DNA of 64,000 nucleotides, taken from contig NZ_JAQNDL010000001.1 in NCBI RefSeq assembly GCF_028368995.1, positions 4,304,001 to 4,368,000 of the forward strand. The letters run 5' to 3'. The stretch is from Nannocystis bainbridge (GTDB lineage: Bacteria; Myxococcota_A; Polyangia; Nannocystales; Nannocystaceae). A program made the translations under genes and the position numbers. Positions 33,618 to 42,036 of the stretch are shown one piece after another; position 1 is the stretch's first letter, and every line of letters starts with the position of its first letter. A model generated the notes under the pieces. It saw nothing but the letters and a program-made list of their open reading frames with translations, was not told where the DNA came from and ran no database searches.

Positions 33618-34675
33618 CACTCGCGGGCCCGCCCTTCGTCCAGCGCCAGGCTCGCGTAGACCTCGACCGGCGGCTCACGGCGCCGGCCGGCCGCCCAGCG
33701 CAGCGCAGCCGCCCCGCCGATCATCGCCGCATTGTCGCCGCAGTAGCGCAGCGGCGGCGCCCGCAGCACGAACCCCTCGCGGCTCGCCGCCTCGGCCAGC
33801 GCCGCCCGCAGCCCGCCGTTCGCCGACACCCCGCCGACGATCGTCACCAGCTTCGCGCCCACCCGTTTGCGGGCCACGCGCAGTTTCGCCACCAGCACCG
33901 CCACCACCGCCGCCTGGAACGACGCGCACACATCGGCCAGCGCCTGCCGCGACGACGGTTGCCCGTGTTGATCGACGTACACCGCCACCGCCGTCTTGAG
34001 CCCCGAGAACGAGAACTCGAGGTTCTCGCGCGACCCCAGCATCGCCCGCGGGAACGCCACCGCCGTCGGGTCGCCCTCCGCCGCCAGTCGATCGATCACC
34101 GGCCCGCCGGGGTAGCCGAGCCCGAGCAGCTTCGCCGCCTTGTCGAACGCCTCCCCCGCCGCGTCGTCGCGCGTGCTGCCGAGCACCTCGTAGCGGCCGA
34201 GCCCTTGCACGTGCACCAGCTCGCTGTGCCCGCCTGACACCGACAGCGCCAGGTGCGGCGTGAACTCGGCCGGCGGTACCTCGTCGTCCCCGAGGAACGG
34301 CGACACCAGGTGACCTTCCATGTGGTGCACCCCGACCAGCGGCAGACCTGTCGCAAGGGACAGCCCGCGCGCCAGCTGCACCGCCACCAGCAGCGCCCCC
34401 ACCAGCCCTGGCCCCTCGGTCACCCCGATCGCGTCGAACCACTCGAAGCCGACCCCCGCGCGTGCCAGCGCCTCGCGGACCACCGGCACCGCCGCCGTCA
34501 GGTGATGGCGACTCGCCAGCTCCGGCACCACCCCGCCGAACTGCGCGTGCAGCTCGACCTGCGAGGCGATCACGCTCACGCGCACATGCAGCCCCTCGAC
34601 CACGGCGCAGGCCGTCTCGTCACACGACGACTCGAGCGCGAGGATGCGGGGACCGGCCATCGACCTTTCGGTCAC
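33617..34675 (-). CDS. tsaD: tRNA N6-threonylcarbamoyladenosine synthase subunit TsaD
   Basis: Transfers threonylcarbamoyl to A37 of ANN-decoding tRNAs together with TsaB/TsaE. ILALESSCDETACAVVEG is the N-terminal ASKHA motif. GVHHMEGHLVSPFL supplies the metal-binding histidines, LALSVSGGHSELVHV binds nucleotide, and FPRAMLGSRENLEFSFSGLKTAV and LRYCGDNAAMIG are family hallmarks. GTG 34675 overlaps the upstream stop (GTGA); ATG at codon 6 (MAGPRILAL) is the alternative. 352 residues. It is coupled to a signalling protein rather than to other tRNA-modification genes, which is unusual. Confidence 0.96.
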   Translation of the reverse strand: MTERSMAGPRILALESSCDETACAVVEGLHVRVSVIASQVELHAQFGGVVPELASRHHLTAAVPVVREALARAGVGFEWFDAIGVTEGPGLVGALLVAVQLARGLSLATGLPLVGVHHMEGHLVSPFLGDDEVPPAEFTPHLALSVSGGHSELVHVQGLGRYEVLGSTRDDAAGEAFDKAAKLLGLGYPGGPVIDRLAAEGDPTAVAFPRAMLGSRENLEFSFSGLKTAVAVYVDQHGQPSSRQALADVCASFQAAVVAVLVAKLRVARKRVGAKLVTIVGGVSANGGLRAALAEAASREGFVLRAPPLRYCGDNAAMIGGAAALRWAAGRRREPPVEVYASLALDEGRARE

Positions 34676-36921
34676 GGCGCAGGGAGCTTGCGCTGGAGCG
34701 AGCGCAACTGCGCGCGGACCGTGGTGGCGTAGCGCGCCTTGGGGTCGAGTTCAAGATAGCGCTCGTATGCGTGGACCGCGGTCGCGACCTCGCCGAGCTC
34801 TTGCGCGATCACCCCGAGGGCCAGCTGCGCGTCGGCCAGCCCCGCATCGGCCTCGACCGCCGCCTTGGCGGCCGGCAGGGCCTCCGCGAACTTGCCCTGA
34901 TCGAGCCGCGCATTGGCCAGCAGCGCCTGCGCCTCCGCGTAGCCCGGCGCCTCCGTCACCAGCTCGACCAGCGTCGCCTCGGCGTCCTTCGCCTTGCCGT
35001 TCTTGTATTGCTTCTGCGCCGCCTCGAGCTTCGCCTGCTGCTCCGGCGAGATCGGCGTCCCCGGCGGCGGCGCCACCGCGTTCGTGGGCTCCGTCGCTGG
35101 CGGCGGCTCGGGCGCAGGTTCGATCACCGCGACCTTCTCGGGCGTCGTCGGCTCCGTCTTCGCCGGCTCGACCCTCGCCGGCTCGACCTTCTGCGGCTCC
35201 GGCTCCGGCTGGGCCCCCGCCACCGGCTCGACCGCCTGCTTGCTCGCCCCCGCCAGCAACCTGTCCCTTGGGACATCTGCCGAAGTCGGCCGCCACAGCA
35301 GCGCTGCCACCGCCGCGGCGCCCACCGCCATCAACCCCCACGGCCACAGCGAGCGTCGCCGCGGCGCCTCTTCGGCCGCCACCGCGAAGTTCGCCGCCGA
35401 CACCTGCGACGGCGCCGGCGTCACTCCCGAGTTCATCGCCAGCGTCTGCGCCACCAGCTCGTTGAGGCGACCGAGGTCCGCCGCGCTCTCCGAGAGCAGC
35501 GGCTGCCCGTCGCCTGGCGACGACTCGAACGCGCTGATCGTCGGGATCGCGCCGCTGTGTTCGCGCCTGCGCACGATCACCGAAGAGGATGGACGCGCCC
35601 GCGGCGTCGGCACGTCGCGCGGCATCACCAGCTCGCCGACGGCCTCCGCGCTCGGCGCTCCCATCGGCGACGCGATCGTGAACGGGCCCAGGCGATCGGT
35701 CACGCGATCAGGATGACCCACCGGGGTCACCTCTGGCGAGTCACCTGGCCCGTGAGACTCGTCCGGAATCCCGCCGACCAGCACATCGTCGTGCTCCGCC
35801 CCGCCGGAGCCCGGGAACGGCTGCGGGTAACTCGGCATCGGCGGCAGATCGGCCGCCGCCTGGGCCGGCGGCGTGAGCTCGGGCGGCGGCACCTGGATCG
35901 CCATCGAAGTCGCCTTGTGGAGGTCCCACAGCTCCAGGTTGCCCTCGACCGGCGTCTCTTGCGACTGCTCCAGCGCCGACTCGTGCGGCTCGAGCAGCAG
36001 CCCCTTGAAGTAGAGCTCGCTGACGTGCTCGAGCGCCTGCAGGTCGTCGAGGCCCGAGTCGTCGATCGCCTGGATGATCGTCCGCCGGGCGTTGAAGCGG
36101 CGCAGGATCGTCTGCTCCTGTGGCGTCAGCTCCGGGTCCGACTTCGCCGCCAGGCTCGTGTCGATGATGAGCACGTGGTCGAGCGGCGGCAGCCCCTCGA
36201 GCAGGCGGCCCCACTCGTCGACCCGCCGCATCCCCTCCATCAACAGGCTCTGCGTCGACTCCTCGATCGTCGGCACCCGGCTGATCGCCTTGAACTCGAC
36301 CTCGAACCGGCCGTCGCTGAGCCCCAGCAGCCGGAACACCGCCGCGTCCGCTTGCAGCCGCCCCATCTCCGCGTCGATCAGCCGCCCGTCGCGGAACCAC
36401 ACCGCCGCCCGCCCCAGGTCCGTCTCGAACTCGATCGTCCCGCTCTTGCGCGAGATCTCGATCGTCTGCATCAGGTCCACGATCGCCATGTCGGCGAGCT
36501 GCCCGCTGAACTTCGTACGCGCGTCCTTCTTGCCGATCCGCTCCTGCTGCTTTCGTTGCAGCAGCATCTTCACGCGGACCATGATCTCTTTGACGTAGAT
36601 CGGCCGCGTCAGGTAGTCGTCGACGCCGAGCTCGAGCCCGTGGACCTTGTCTTCCAGCTCGGTGGCCGAGGTCAGGAAGATGAAGGGGATCTGGCCCCAC
36701 TTGGCGTGGCTCTTGACGATCCGGCAGAACTCGAAGCCGCTGCCGTCGGGTAGCCGCGTATCCGACACGATCAGCTCAGGATCCGTCAGATCGAGGAACT
36801 GCAGCGCCTGCAGCATGTTCTCGGCCGCGGTGATGCTGTAGCCGGCCTTGCGGAGGCTGACCTCGAGCACCCGCCGCGTCCGGGCGTCCGCGTCGACGAT
36901 CAGCAGGTTTTGCCGGGCCAT
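34672..36921 (-). CDS. Response regulator with PATAN (DUF4388), membrane helix and TPR domains
   Basis: 749 residues. Receiver domain (1-120): LLIVDADARTRRVLEVSLRKAGY, phospho-acceptor in ELIVSDTRLPDGSGFEF, FIFLTSATELEDKVHGLELGVDDYLTRPI. Residues ~140-350 look like a PATAN/DUF4388 domain (FSGQLADMAIVDLMQTIEISRKSGTIEFETDLGRAAVWFRDGRLIDAEMG), a module of myxobacterial regulators. A long Pro/Ser-rich linker leads to one membrane helix near 555-572 (SLWPWGLMAVGAAAVAALLW). A Pro/Glu-rich stretch and TPRs follow (KNGKAKDAEATLVELVTEAPGYAEAQALLANARLDQGKFAEALPAAKAAVE). The TPRs would be periplasmic, so this could carry a signal across the membrane. No kinase lies beside it. A hairpin element (35261-35276) sits in the linker after the helix. 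Confidence 0.85.
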   Translation of the reverse strand: MARQNLLIVDADARTRRVLEVSLRKAGYSITAAENMLQALQFLDLTDPELIVSDTRLPDGSGFEFCRIVKSHAKWGQIPFIFLTSATELEDKVHGLELGVDDYLTRPIYVKEIMVRVKMLLQRKQQERIGKKDARTKFSGQLADMAIVDLMQTIEISRKSGTIEFETDLGRAAVWFRDGRLIDAEMGRLQADAAVFRLLGLSDGRFEVEFKAISRVPTIEESTQSLLMEGMRRVDEWGRLLEGLPPLDHVLIIDTSLAAKSDPELTPQEQTILRRFNARRTIIQAIDDSGLDDLQALEHVSELYFKGLLLEPHESALEQSQETPVEGNLELWDLHKATSMAIQVPPPELTPPAQAAADLPPMPSYPQPFPGSGGAEHDDVLVGGIPDESHGPGDSPEVTPVGHPDRVTDRLGPFTIASPMGAPSAEAVGELVMPRDVPTPRARPSSSVIVRRREHSGAIPTISAFESSPGDGQPLLSESAADLGRLNELVAQTLAMNSGVTPAPSQVSAANFAVAAEEAPRRRSLWPWGLMAVGAAAVAALLWRPTSADVPRDRLLAGASKQAVEPVAGAQPEPEPQKVEPARVEPAKTEPTTPEKVAVIEPAPEPPPATEPTNAVAPPPGTPISPEQQAKLEAAQKQYKNGKAKDAEATLVELVTEAPGYAEAQALLANARLDQGKFAEALPAAKAAVEADAGLADAQLALGVIAQELGEVATAVHAYERYLELDPKARYATTVRAQLRSLQRKLPAP

Positions 36922-38202
36922 GTGCCCTCACCTGCGGGGGAGCCCCCGGCTCCCCGGCTCCACGACGCGCCTGCTCCCCCGGAATTCCCCACGGCTCGTA
37001 AAACGATAGCAACCCGGTCAACCGGGCGGCAAGCGGCCGCGCCGCGCGCTGGCGGCCAACATGTCCCAAAGGCCATGGACGTTAGTGCGCTTCTTCCCCG
37101 CGGCTCGTCGTGCAATCGCAGCCCCGGCAACCGAGCGGCGAGCGGCCGCGCCGCTGGCGACCAACATGTCTCAAAGGCCATGGACGTTAACGCGCCTCTT
37201 CCCCGTGGCTCGTCGTTCAATCGCAGCCCCATCAACCGTGCGGCGAGCGGCCGCGCCGCCGGCGGCTCACATGCCCCAAAGGCCATGGACGTTAACGCGC
37301 CTCCCCATGGTCGTGCGCTCGCAGCCCCGTCAACCGAGCGGCGAGCTGCCGGCCCAACATGTCCCGAAGGCCATGGACGCTTGCGCGCCTCCCCAAGGCT
37401 CGTCGACCGCTCGCAGCCCGTCAACCGAGCGGCGAGCAGCCACGTTGCCGGCGGCCAACATGTCTCAAAGGCCTTGGACGTTAACGCGCCTTCCATGGCT
37501 CGTCGTGCCGCTCGGTTGACGTGGCTGCGAGCGCAAGCTGCCGCGCGCAGGCGGCCCAACATGTCCCAAAGGCCACGGACGTTAGCGCGCCTCCCCATGG
37601 CTCGTCGCCCGAGGGCGGCCCCGTGATTGAGCGACAAGCGGCCGCGTTCCCCCGCCAAGCCCAGCAGAAGCTCACCAATTCCAGTGGGGTCCCACTGCAC
37701 CGTCGTGGCCGTCGATCGAGCTCCGCTTCCCGGCGGACGCCGAGACATCGCCGCTACCATCCACATGTCCCAGCGACCATGGACATTAGCGCGCGCTCGT
37801 GTTTTCCGTGCTCCGCGTTTCTCTGCTAGCTTGCCCGAGTGGTCGGCGTGCCGTTCCATCCCTTCGAGACCACGCCTGCAGCCGTCACTCGCTGCCGACG
37901 CGTACATGCCTCGGGGATCATCCGTAACCGACGTGGGCCGCGACGACCTCGACGGCGGCCGCTAGCCCGACTTCCTGCTGCTCGCCTGGCCAGCGACCCG
38001 CGTCATCGACGCCCAGACCGAGCCGGTTCGCCGAGGTCACCGTCGACCTGGAGCGCGGCCGAGGCGAAGCTCCACCGATCCTTGGTGCGCTCGTCCTCGC
38101 CGATCGTGCTTCCGTGCGCAGTTCCCCCGGGACGCCCACGGCTGCCCGGGGTCCTCGTGACCGATCGAACTCTGTGAGCCGTCGCCGCGAGACACCCGGT
38201 CG
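36922..38202. other. 1.28-kb gene-free region holding the seven-copy repeat
   Basis: Long frames exist on both strands (for example 36900-37907 minus and 36910-37626 plus), but both simply translate the repeats and neither has a signal, domain or non-repeat conserved part. I treat the stretch as non-coding. After 37800 the sequence up to the rhomboid ATG shows no clear feature. Confidence 0.55.
37058..37795. repeat. Seven direct copies of a ~100-bp repeat
   Basis: The conserved core is ACATGTCYCAAAGGCCATGG followed by ACGTTARCGCGC. Copies start near 37058, 37163, 37268, 37355, 37457, 37558 and 37762. Spacings are 105, 105, 87, 102, 101 and 204, the last consistent with one lost copy. Between cores lie variants of CTCCCCATGGCTCGTCG and CAACCGAGCGGCGAGC. 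The core contains an ACATGTCCC arm like the dispersed hairpins, but its other arm (GGCCATGGACGT) pairs imperfectly. Confidence 0.85.
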
Positions 38203-39357
38203 ATGCACGCCGATTCCCCGCCCTCCGCGCTCCCCCTGCCGCCCGAGACGCTTCGCGTCCGCCTCCGCCAGGCGCCCGTCACCGCCGCGCTGCTCGGCGT
38301 GTGCATCGTCCTCTACGCGATCACCTTCATCGCCACCCTCGCGCAGGCCCCCGACCCGCTGGACGTGGCGATGCGCAGCGTATGGAGCCTGAGCCTCACC
38401 GACAGCACCGACATCTTCCGTCAGCTCGGCGCCCTCGAGCTCTCGCGCGTGTGGCTGGACGGCGAGTGGTGGCGCGTCGCTACCACCGGCCTGCTTCACG
38501 GCAGCTTGCTGCACCTGGTGCTCAACAGCATCGCCCTGCTCTCGGTCGGTGAGTGGGTCGAGCAAGCCTGGGGCCATTTTCGCACGCTCGCGCTGTTCAC
38601 GCTGGCGAGCATCGGCGGCGCCCTCGCCTCGCTCGCGTGGTGCGAGTCCCCGATCGTGCTCGGCGCCTCGGCGGGGATCCTCGGCCAGGCCGGTGCTATC
38701 TGGCTCGCTCGCCGCTGGGGCTCGCCCATCCTGCAGGACAAGCTCGCGCCGATCTCCGCCACCAGCCTGGCGATCTTGATCGTCATCTGCCTCGGCGTTG
38801 GTCTCCTCGTCCCCGGCATCGCTCAGGCTGGCCACCTCGGAGGTCTCGCCGCCGGCCTTCTCCTCGGCGGCGCCTGGGTCACCGGCAGGCGCGCCGGGAA
38901 ATTCGCCCTCTCCCTCGCGCTCGCCCTCCTGCTCGGCGGCCTCGCCTGGCTCGGCGCCCGCCCCACCCACCGCACCAACTACTACGCCATCCTCGGCTTC
39001 CGCCAGCTCGCCGACGACCGCCCCGCCGACGCCCTTATCCTCTTTAATAGAGGGCTCGAGCTCGACCCCGACAACGCCAGCTTCCGCAACGCCGTCGCCT
39101 ACCAACTGGCCGTCGACGGCGTCGAGCTCGACCGCGCCGAGTCCCTCTCCCTCGCCGCCCTCGCCACGAACCACCTCAATCCGAGTTACCTCGATACCCT
39201 CGGATGGATCTGGTGCCGCCAAGGTCATCCGGCCGCCGGCACCCACGCGCTCCAAGCGGCCGCCTGGTTAGCGAGCGAGCGCTTCCCGGAAGTCGACGAG
39301 CACCTCGCAGGCTGCGCCTCGGCCGCGGCGCCGAGTGTTCCACGTGAAACACTCTGA
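38203..39357 (+). CDS. Rhomboid-family intramembrane serine protease with C-terminal TPR-like region
   Basis: 384 residues with about seven membrane helices. GLLHGSLLHLVLNSIALLSVGEWVEQ is the rhomboid H-x3-H-x3-N motif, VLGASAGILGQAG carries the catalytic serine (GxSxG) and AGHLGGLAAGLLLG the catalytic histidine. After the membrane domain (to ~250), a soluble part has TPR-like sequence (YYAILGFRQLADDRPADALILFNRGLELDPDNASFRNAVAYQL). Substrate unknown. Remarkably, the last codons (SVPRETL, stop) are themselves a perfect parS site (39336-39351), and the preceding ~35 bases are duplicated downstream, so the present C-terminus appears to overlap a centromere array. Confidence 0.88.
   Translation: MHADSPPSALPLPPETLRVRLRQAPVTAALLGVCIVLYAITFIATLAQAPDPLDVAMRSVWSLSLTDSTDIFRQLGALELSRVWLDGEWWRVATTGLLHGSLLHLVLNSIALLSVGEWVEQAWGHFRTLALFTLASIGGALASLAWCESPIVLGASAGILGQAGAIWLARRWGSPILQDKLAPISATSLAILIVICLGVGLLVPGIAQAGHLGGLAAGLLLGGAWVTGRRAGKFALSLALALLLGGLAWLGARPTHRTNYYAILGFRQLADDRPADALILFNRGLELDPDNASFRNAVAYQLAVDGVELDRAESLSLAALATNHLNPSYLDTLGWIWCRQGHPAAGTHALQAAAWLASERFPEVDEHLAGCASAAAPSVPRETL
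39336..39351. promoter_or_regulatory. parS site 1 (inside the rhomboid gene)
   Basis: TGTTCCACGTGAAACA, a full match to the ParB-binding parS consensus TGTTYCACGTGAAACA. It encodes the C-terminal VPRET of the rhomboid protein. Confidence 0.92.
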
Positions 39358-39408
39358 GCCGGCTCATCGCCGAGCGAGAGCCGGGCTTCTTCAGCCCGCA
39401 CAGCCTGA

Positions 39409-39424
39409 TGTTCCACGTGAAACG
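39409..39424. promoter_or_regulatory. parS site 2
   Basis: TGTTCCACGTGAAACG, one mismatch at the outermost base. Lies 73 bases after site 1 and is preceded by CAGCCTGA, a flank shared with other second-of-pair sites. Confidence 0.9.
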
Positions 39425-39469
39425 TGGCGAGCTTGCCGCGCACCTCGCGGCCTGCATTTCGGCCGCGGG

Positions 39470-39485
39470 TGTTCCACGTGAAACA
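39470..39485. promoter_or_regulatory. parS site 3
   Basis: TGTTCCACGTGAAACA, perfect. Flanks (GGCCGCGGG before, CTCTGAGCC after) match those of site 1, 134 bases upstream. Confidence 0.92.
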
Positions 39486-39544
39486 CTCTGAGCCCGGTCT
39501 TCGCCAGGCCCAGCAAGACGGTCTTCAGACTTCGCATGGCCTGA

Positions 39545-39560
39545 TGTTCCACGTGAAACA
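39545..39560. promoter_or_regulatory. parS site 4
   Basis: TGTTCCACGTGAAACA, perfect. Preceded by GGCCTGA like site 2 and 136 bases after it. Confidence 0.92.
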
Positions 39561-39707
39561 TGACGATTTCCGGCCAGGCGGAGGTACCGGTCGCATGTAG
39601 CTCATACGGGCCGCCGCCCGTAGCCCACACGGTGCTGGACTCAGTCCCTCTGACTCTCTTCGCGGGTTTGGAGTACGCCGCCGCCGGATCGCAGGCCGTC
39701 CCCGGAG

Positions 39708-39723
39708 TGTTCCACGTGAAACA
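39708..39723. promoter_or_regulatory. parS site 5
   Basis: TGTTCCACGTGAAACA, perfect, followed by CTCCGAAACC, a diverged version of the flank at sites 1 and 3. Confidence 0.92.
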
Positions 39724-39787
39724 CTCCGAAACCAGCTCGTTCAACAGGCCTAGCAAGAGGCCAGCACCTCAGGCTCGCACAGCCTGA

Positions 39788-39803
39788 TGTTCCACGTGAA
39801 CGA
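39788..39803. promoter_or_regulatory. parS-like site 6 (degenerate)
   Basis: TGTTCCACGTGAACGA: left arm and centre intact, right arm lacks one A. Preceded by CAGCCTGA, so it is the partner of site 5, 80 bases away. Confidence 0.65.
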
Positions 39804-40435
39804 CGCCAGCTTCCGCTGCGCCCAACGGCTTGATGACTGGGCCCTTCTGACAGTCATCGCTGCCCGGCGGGCGCCGCATGGGCGCGTTCCCAAAGGCCGG
39901 CTGCGGTGACCTCGGTCTGAAGCTACTGGCGAGCGAATCGCCAAATGCGGTCGCCGAGGGGTCGCCTGTAACCTGCGACTGTAGCGACCAGTCATGCACG
40001 CTAGCCGGCTATCTGGCCTCGGAGGAGTTTCGTCCACTCTCGCTGGGTCTCGTCTATCGAGTGCTTTCACAGCGACCCGCGCGGCCATGGTCGGGTCGAC
40101 GACCCGCCCGGAGATAGTCCCGCAGCAGCATGGGGCATTCATTGTCGAGGACCTGGAACTGCAGTCCCAGCGCCGGCAGACCGAACTCGGCTCCGACGCC
40201 GCCTCTGGGGTCCCTGCAGCCTATCGGCGGCGTACCATCCCTCCAAGTTCAGGCCGAGTCGATTCGAGCGCTGGCGTCGAGCCTAGCTCGAAATCTGCTT
40301 CAGAAATGCCGCCCCGAATGCACAGGCCGCCTGCGGAGCGTTCTCTCCCGCCTCATGACCTCAGCCGGTCCGCGCGAAGCTCTCTGCTTGCGGCCTCTGA
40401 GGGATCCTTCCCCAAGCCGGGACCAAGGACCAAAG

Positions 40436-40451
40436 GTTTCCACGTGGAACT
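40436..40451. promoter_or_regulatory. parS-like site 7 (degenerate)
   Basis: GTTTCCACGTGGAACT: symmetric about CACGTG but differing from consensus in both arms. Isolated by 0.6 kb from the main cluster; binding is doubtful. Confidence 0.4.
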
Positions 40452-40655
40452 CATGACCAGTTGCAGCGCCTCGAGGGAACTCCTGGCTCTGCTACTGCCT
40501 GCCCCCGGCTCGCGCCCAAGCGATCACTAAGTCCTGCCTTCCTGGGCGTTCGCTACATCGCCCGAGATAAGCACGTGACGACTCTCCACCGCTGCCAGGC
40601 GCTCAAATGAGCCCTGAGCCTGGATAGCTTCTTCGCGCTCAGGGCTGCCTTCCCG

Positions 40656-40671
40656 TGTTTCACGTGAACCT
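40656..40671. promoter_or_regulatory. parS-like site 8 (degenerate)
   Basis: TGTTTCACGTGAACCT: left arm and centre match consensus, right arm decayed in the last three bases. Confidence 0.5.
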
Positions 40672-41111
40672 GGGGCCTGAAGAATTGGCCCTGAGCCCAG
40701 ACAGGCCGACTCCGCGCTCTAGCCGCTTCTCCAGAAGTCTAAGTGAAACCTGTTTGTAGCGGGGCTGAAGGAGCGTCGACTGTCCCGCTCCAGCTAGTTG
40801 AAAAGAAGCTCTTTCCGCCACCCACTTGCCCGGACCGCGGTGCCGGTCCCCGCCCGGGCCAATCAAGTCCTCGGGGCGCTCGCTCCCGGAAGAGGGATGA
40901 GCTCTCCCGCCGATCACTACGCCCACCAGGGTCGAACTCAAGCATCGGTTTCCGCCGCTCACCAGGCGATCGATTCTGCCTTCTGGACCTGGGCGGCGAC
41001 TTTCCCATTCGCCGCCCAGGCTCCTCGGGTACCTCCCGCCTCAAACCCAATTTGTCATGAGCGGAGCCAGCGTTGAAGGAAGAGCCCAACCTGACTCTTG
41101 CCGCGGGCTGA

Positions 41112-41180
41112 CGGCCTGAGCAGCGGAGAGACACGAGGCTCGGCCTGAGCAGCGGAGAGACACGAGGCCCCCTCGTGTCT
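41112..41180. repeat. 28-bp direct repeat ending in a hairpin
   Basis: Two identical 28-base copies (41112-41139 and 41141-41168), each ending GAGACACGAGGC, are separated by one base. The second copy's AGACACGAGG pairs perfectly with CCTCGTGTCT (41171-41180) across a CCC loop. The hairpin may end leftward transcription from rsmG or belong to the centromere region. Confidence 0.8.
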
Positions 41181-41332
41181 CCCTCGAGCACACCTCGCCG
41201 ACGTCACCGAGTATCCCGCTCCGCGCTCAGCTCGTTCGCAGCGCGGCCGCGGAGTTGCCTGACTTCAGCGATCTGCTGACCCAGCACGGAACCCACGCAG
41301 GAATCTCCGCCACCGATGGAGCACCCCTTCAC

Positions 41333-41348
41333 CGTTCCACGTGAAACG
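41333..41348. promoter_or_regulatory. parS-like site 9, at the rsmG stop
   Basis: CGTTCCACGTGAAACG: a perfectly symmetric 16-mer differing from consensus only at the outer base pair. Ends one base from the rsmG stop codon. Confidence 0.75.
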
Positions 41349-41349
41349 C

Positions 41350-42036
41350 TCACCCCCGCGCCACCCCGCGGATCGACCACCGGGCATCATCCACCCGCCC
41401 CACCTCGCCCGCGAAGACCCCCGTCTCCGCCCGCACATGGGCGACGACCACCCCGCCCGGCTTGACCCACTGCCGGCCCACTTCCACCCAAACCTCGGGG
41501 CTGAACACCGCCCTCGCGCTGGCCCAGTCGAAGCTCCCCGGCGTTACCAGCTCCCCACCATTCTTGACCGGCCGCCAAGACGCCCCCTCGACGTGTCCGC
41601 GCAGCACCCCGCAATCTCGCCGCCCGATCTGGTGCACCGCCATGTCGAGAAAGGACGCCCGCCGTTCCCGCGGCTCGATCAGCGTCACCTGCACCTCGAG
41701 ACAGGCAGCAACCACCAGCGCAGGAAAGCCGGCACCCGAGCCGACATCGAGCCAGCGCTGCTCGGGTCGTGTCCCGATTTTGTGCGCCAGGCCGACCACC
41801 TGCAGGCCCTCGAGGACATGTCCCAAAAGACCTGCCTCATCGGTTGCCCCGCTCAGGTTGAACGCACGACCGAAGCGCTGCCACAGCCCCAGCAGCAGCC
41901 GCAGCCGGTCCACTGCTGCGGCCTCGAGGTTGAACCCGAAGCGCGTCGCCGCCGCCTCGAGCTCACCGCCAATATCGACATTGCTCCCCTGCACGCTCGC
42001 GGAGTAAGAAGAGCCCTCCCTTCTGTCAAGCAGCAT
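41350..42036 (-). CDS. rsmG: 16S rRNA (guanine-N7) methyltransferase RsmG
   Basis: Methylates G527 of 16S rRNA. LLGLWQRFGRAFNLSGATD is the N-terminal signature, QRWLDVGSGAGFPALVVAACLEVQVTLIEPRERRASFL binds SAM, and DWASARAVFSPEVWVEVGRQWVKPGGVVVAH follows. 228 residues with the ATG at 42036; a start near GTG 41994 would still keep the whole family domain. In most bacteria rsmG sits between mnmG and parA-parB. Here parS sites flank its 3' side but no par genes follow. Its ATG (42034-42036) overlaps the ATG of the divergent neighbour. Confidence 0.93.
   Translation of the reverse strand: MLLDRREGSSYSASVQGSNVDIGGELEAAATRFGFNLEAAAVDRLRLLLGLWQRFGRAFNLSGATDEAGLLGHVLEGLQVVGLAHKIGTRPEQRWLDVGSGAGFPALVVAACLEVQVTLIEPRERRASFLDMAVHQIGRRDCGVLRGHVEGASWRPVKNGGELVTPGSFDWASARAVFSPEVWVEVGRQWVKPGGVVVAHVRAETGVFAGEVGRVDDARWSIRGVARG

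Larger units (their letters stand above)
39358..41349. other. ~2-kb gene-poor parS region
   Basis: Between rhomboid and rsmG I find no gene with a family match; open frames are short, overlapping and rich in stop-free chance runs. Many of them merely read FHVEH or VPRET from parS sites. Base composition is visibly less GC-rich than in the flanking genes. The region holds parS or parS-like sites 2-9, a duplicated block near the left end and a 28-bp direct repeat with hairpin near the right end. Confidence 0.7.

Noticed and set aside
37058..37795. CRISPR array
   Set aside because: Repeats are degenerate, units are ~100 bp, spacers share sequence with each other, and no cas gene is present.
36900..37907. 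335-codon minus-strand frame of repeated TSMAFETCWPPAARPLAARL units
   Set aside because: The other strand is also open through the same repeats, there is no signal or non-repeat domain, and the DNA repeat explains it.
39391..39756. Short protein containing repeated FHVEH
   Set aside because: FHVEH is simply the translation of TTCCACGTGAAAC/GTTTCACGTGGAA parS sites; no other coding evidence.
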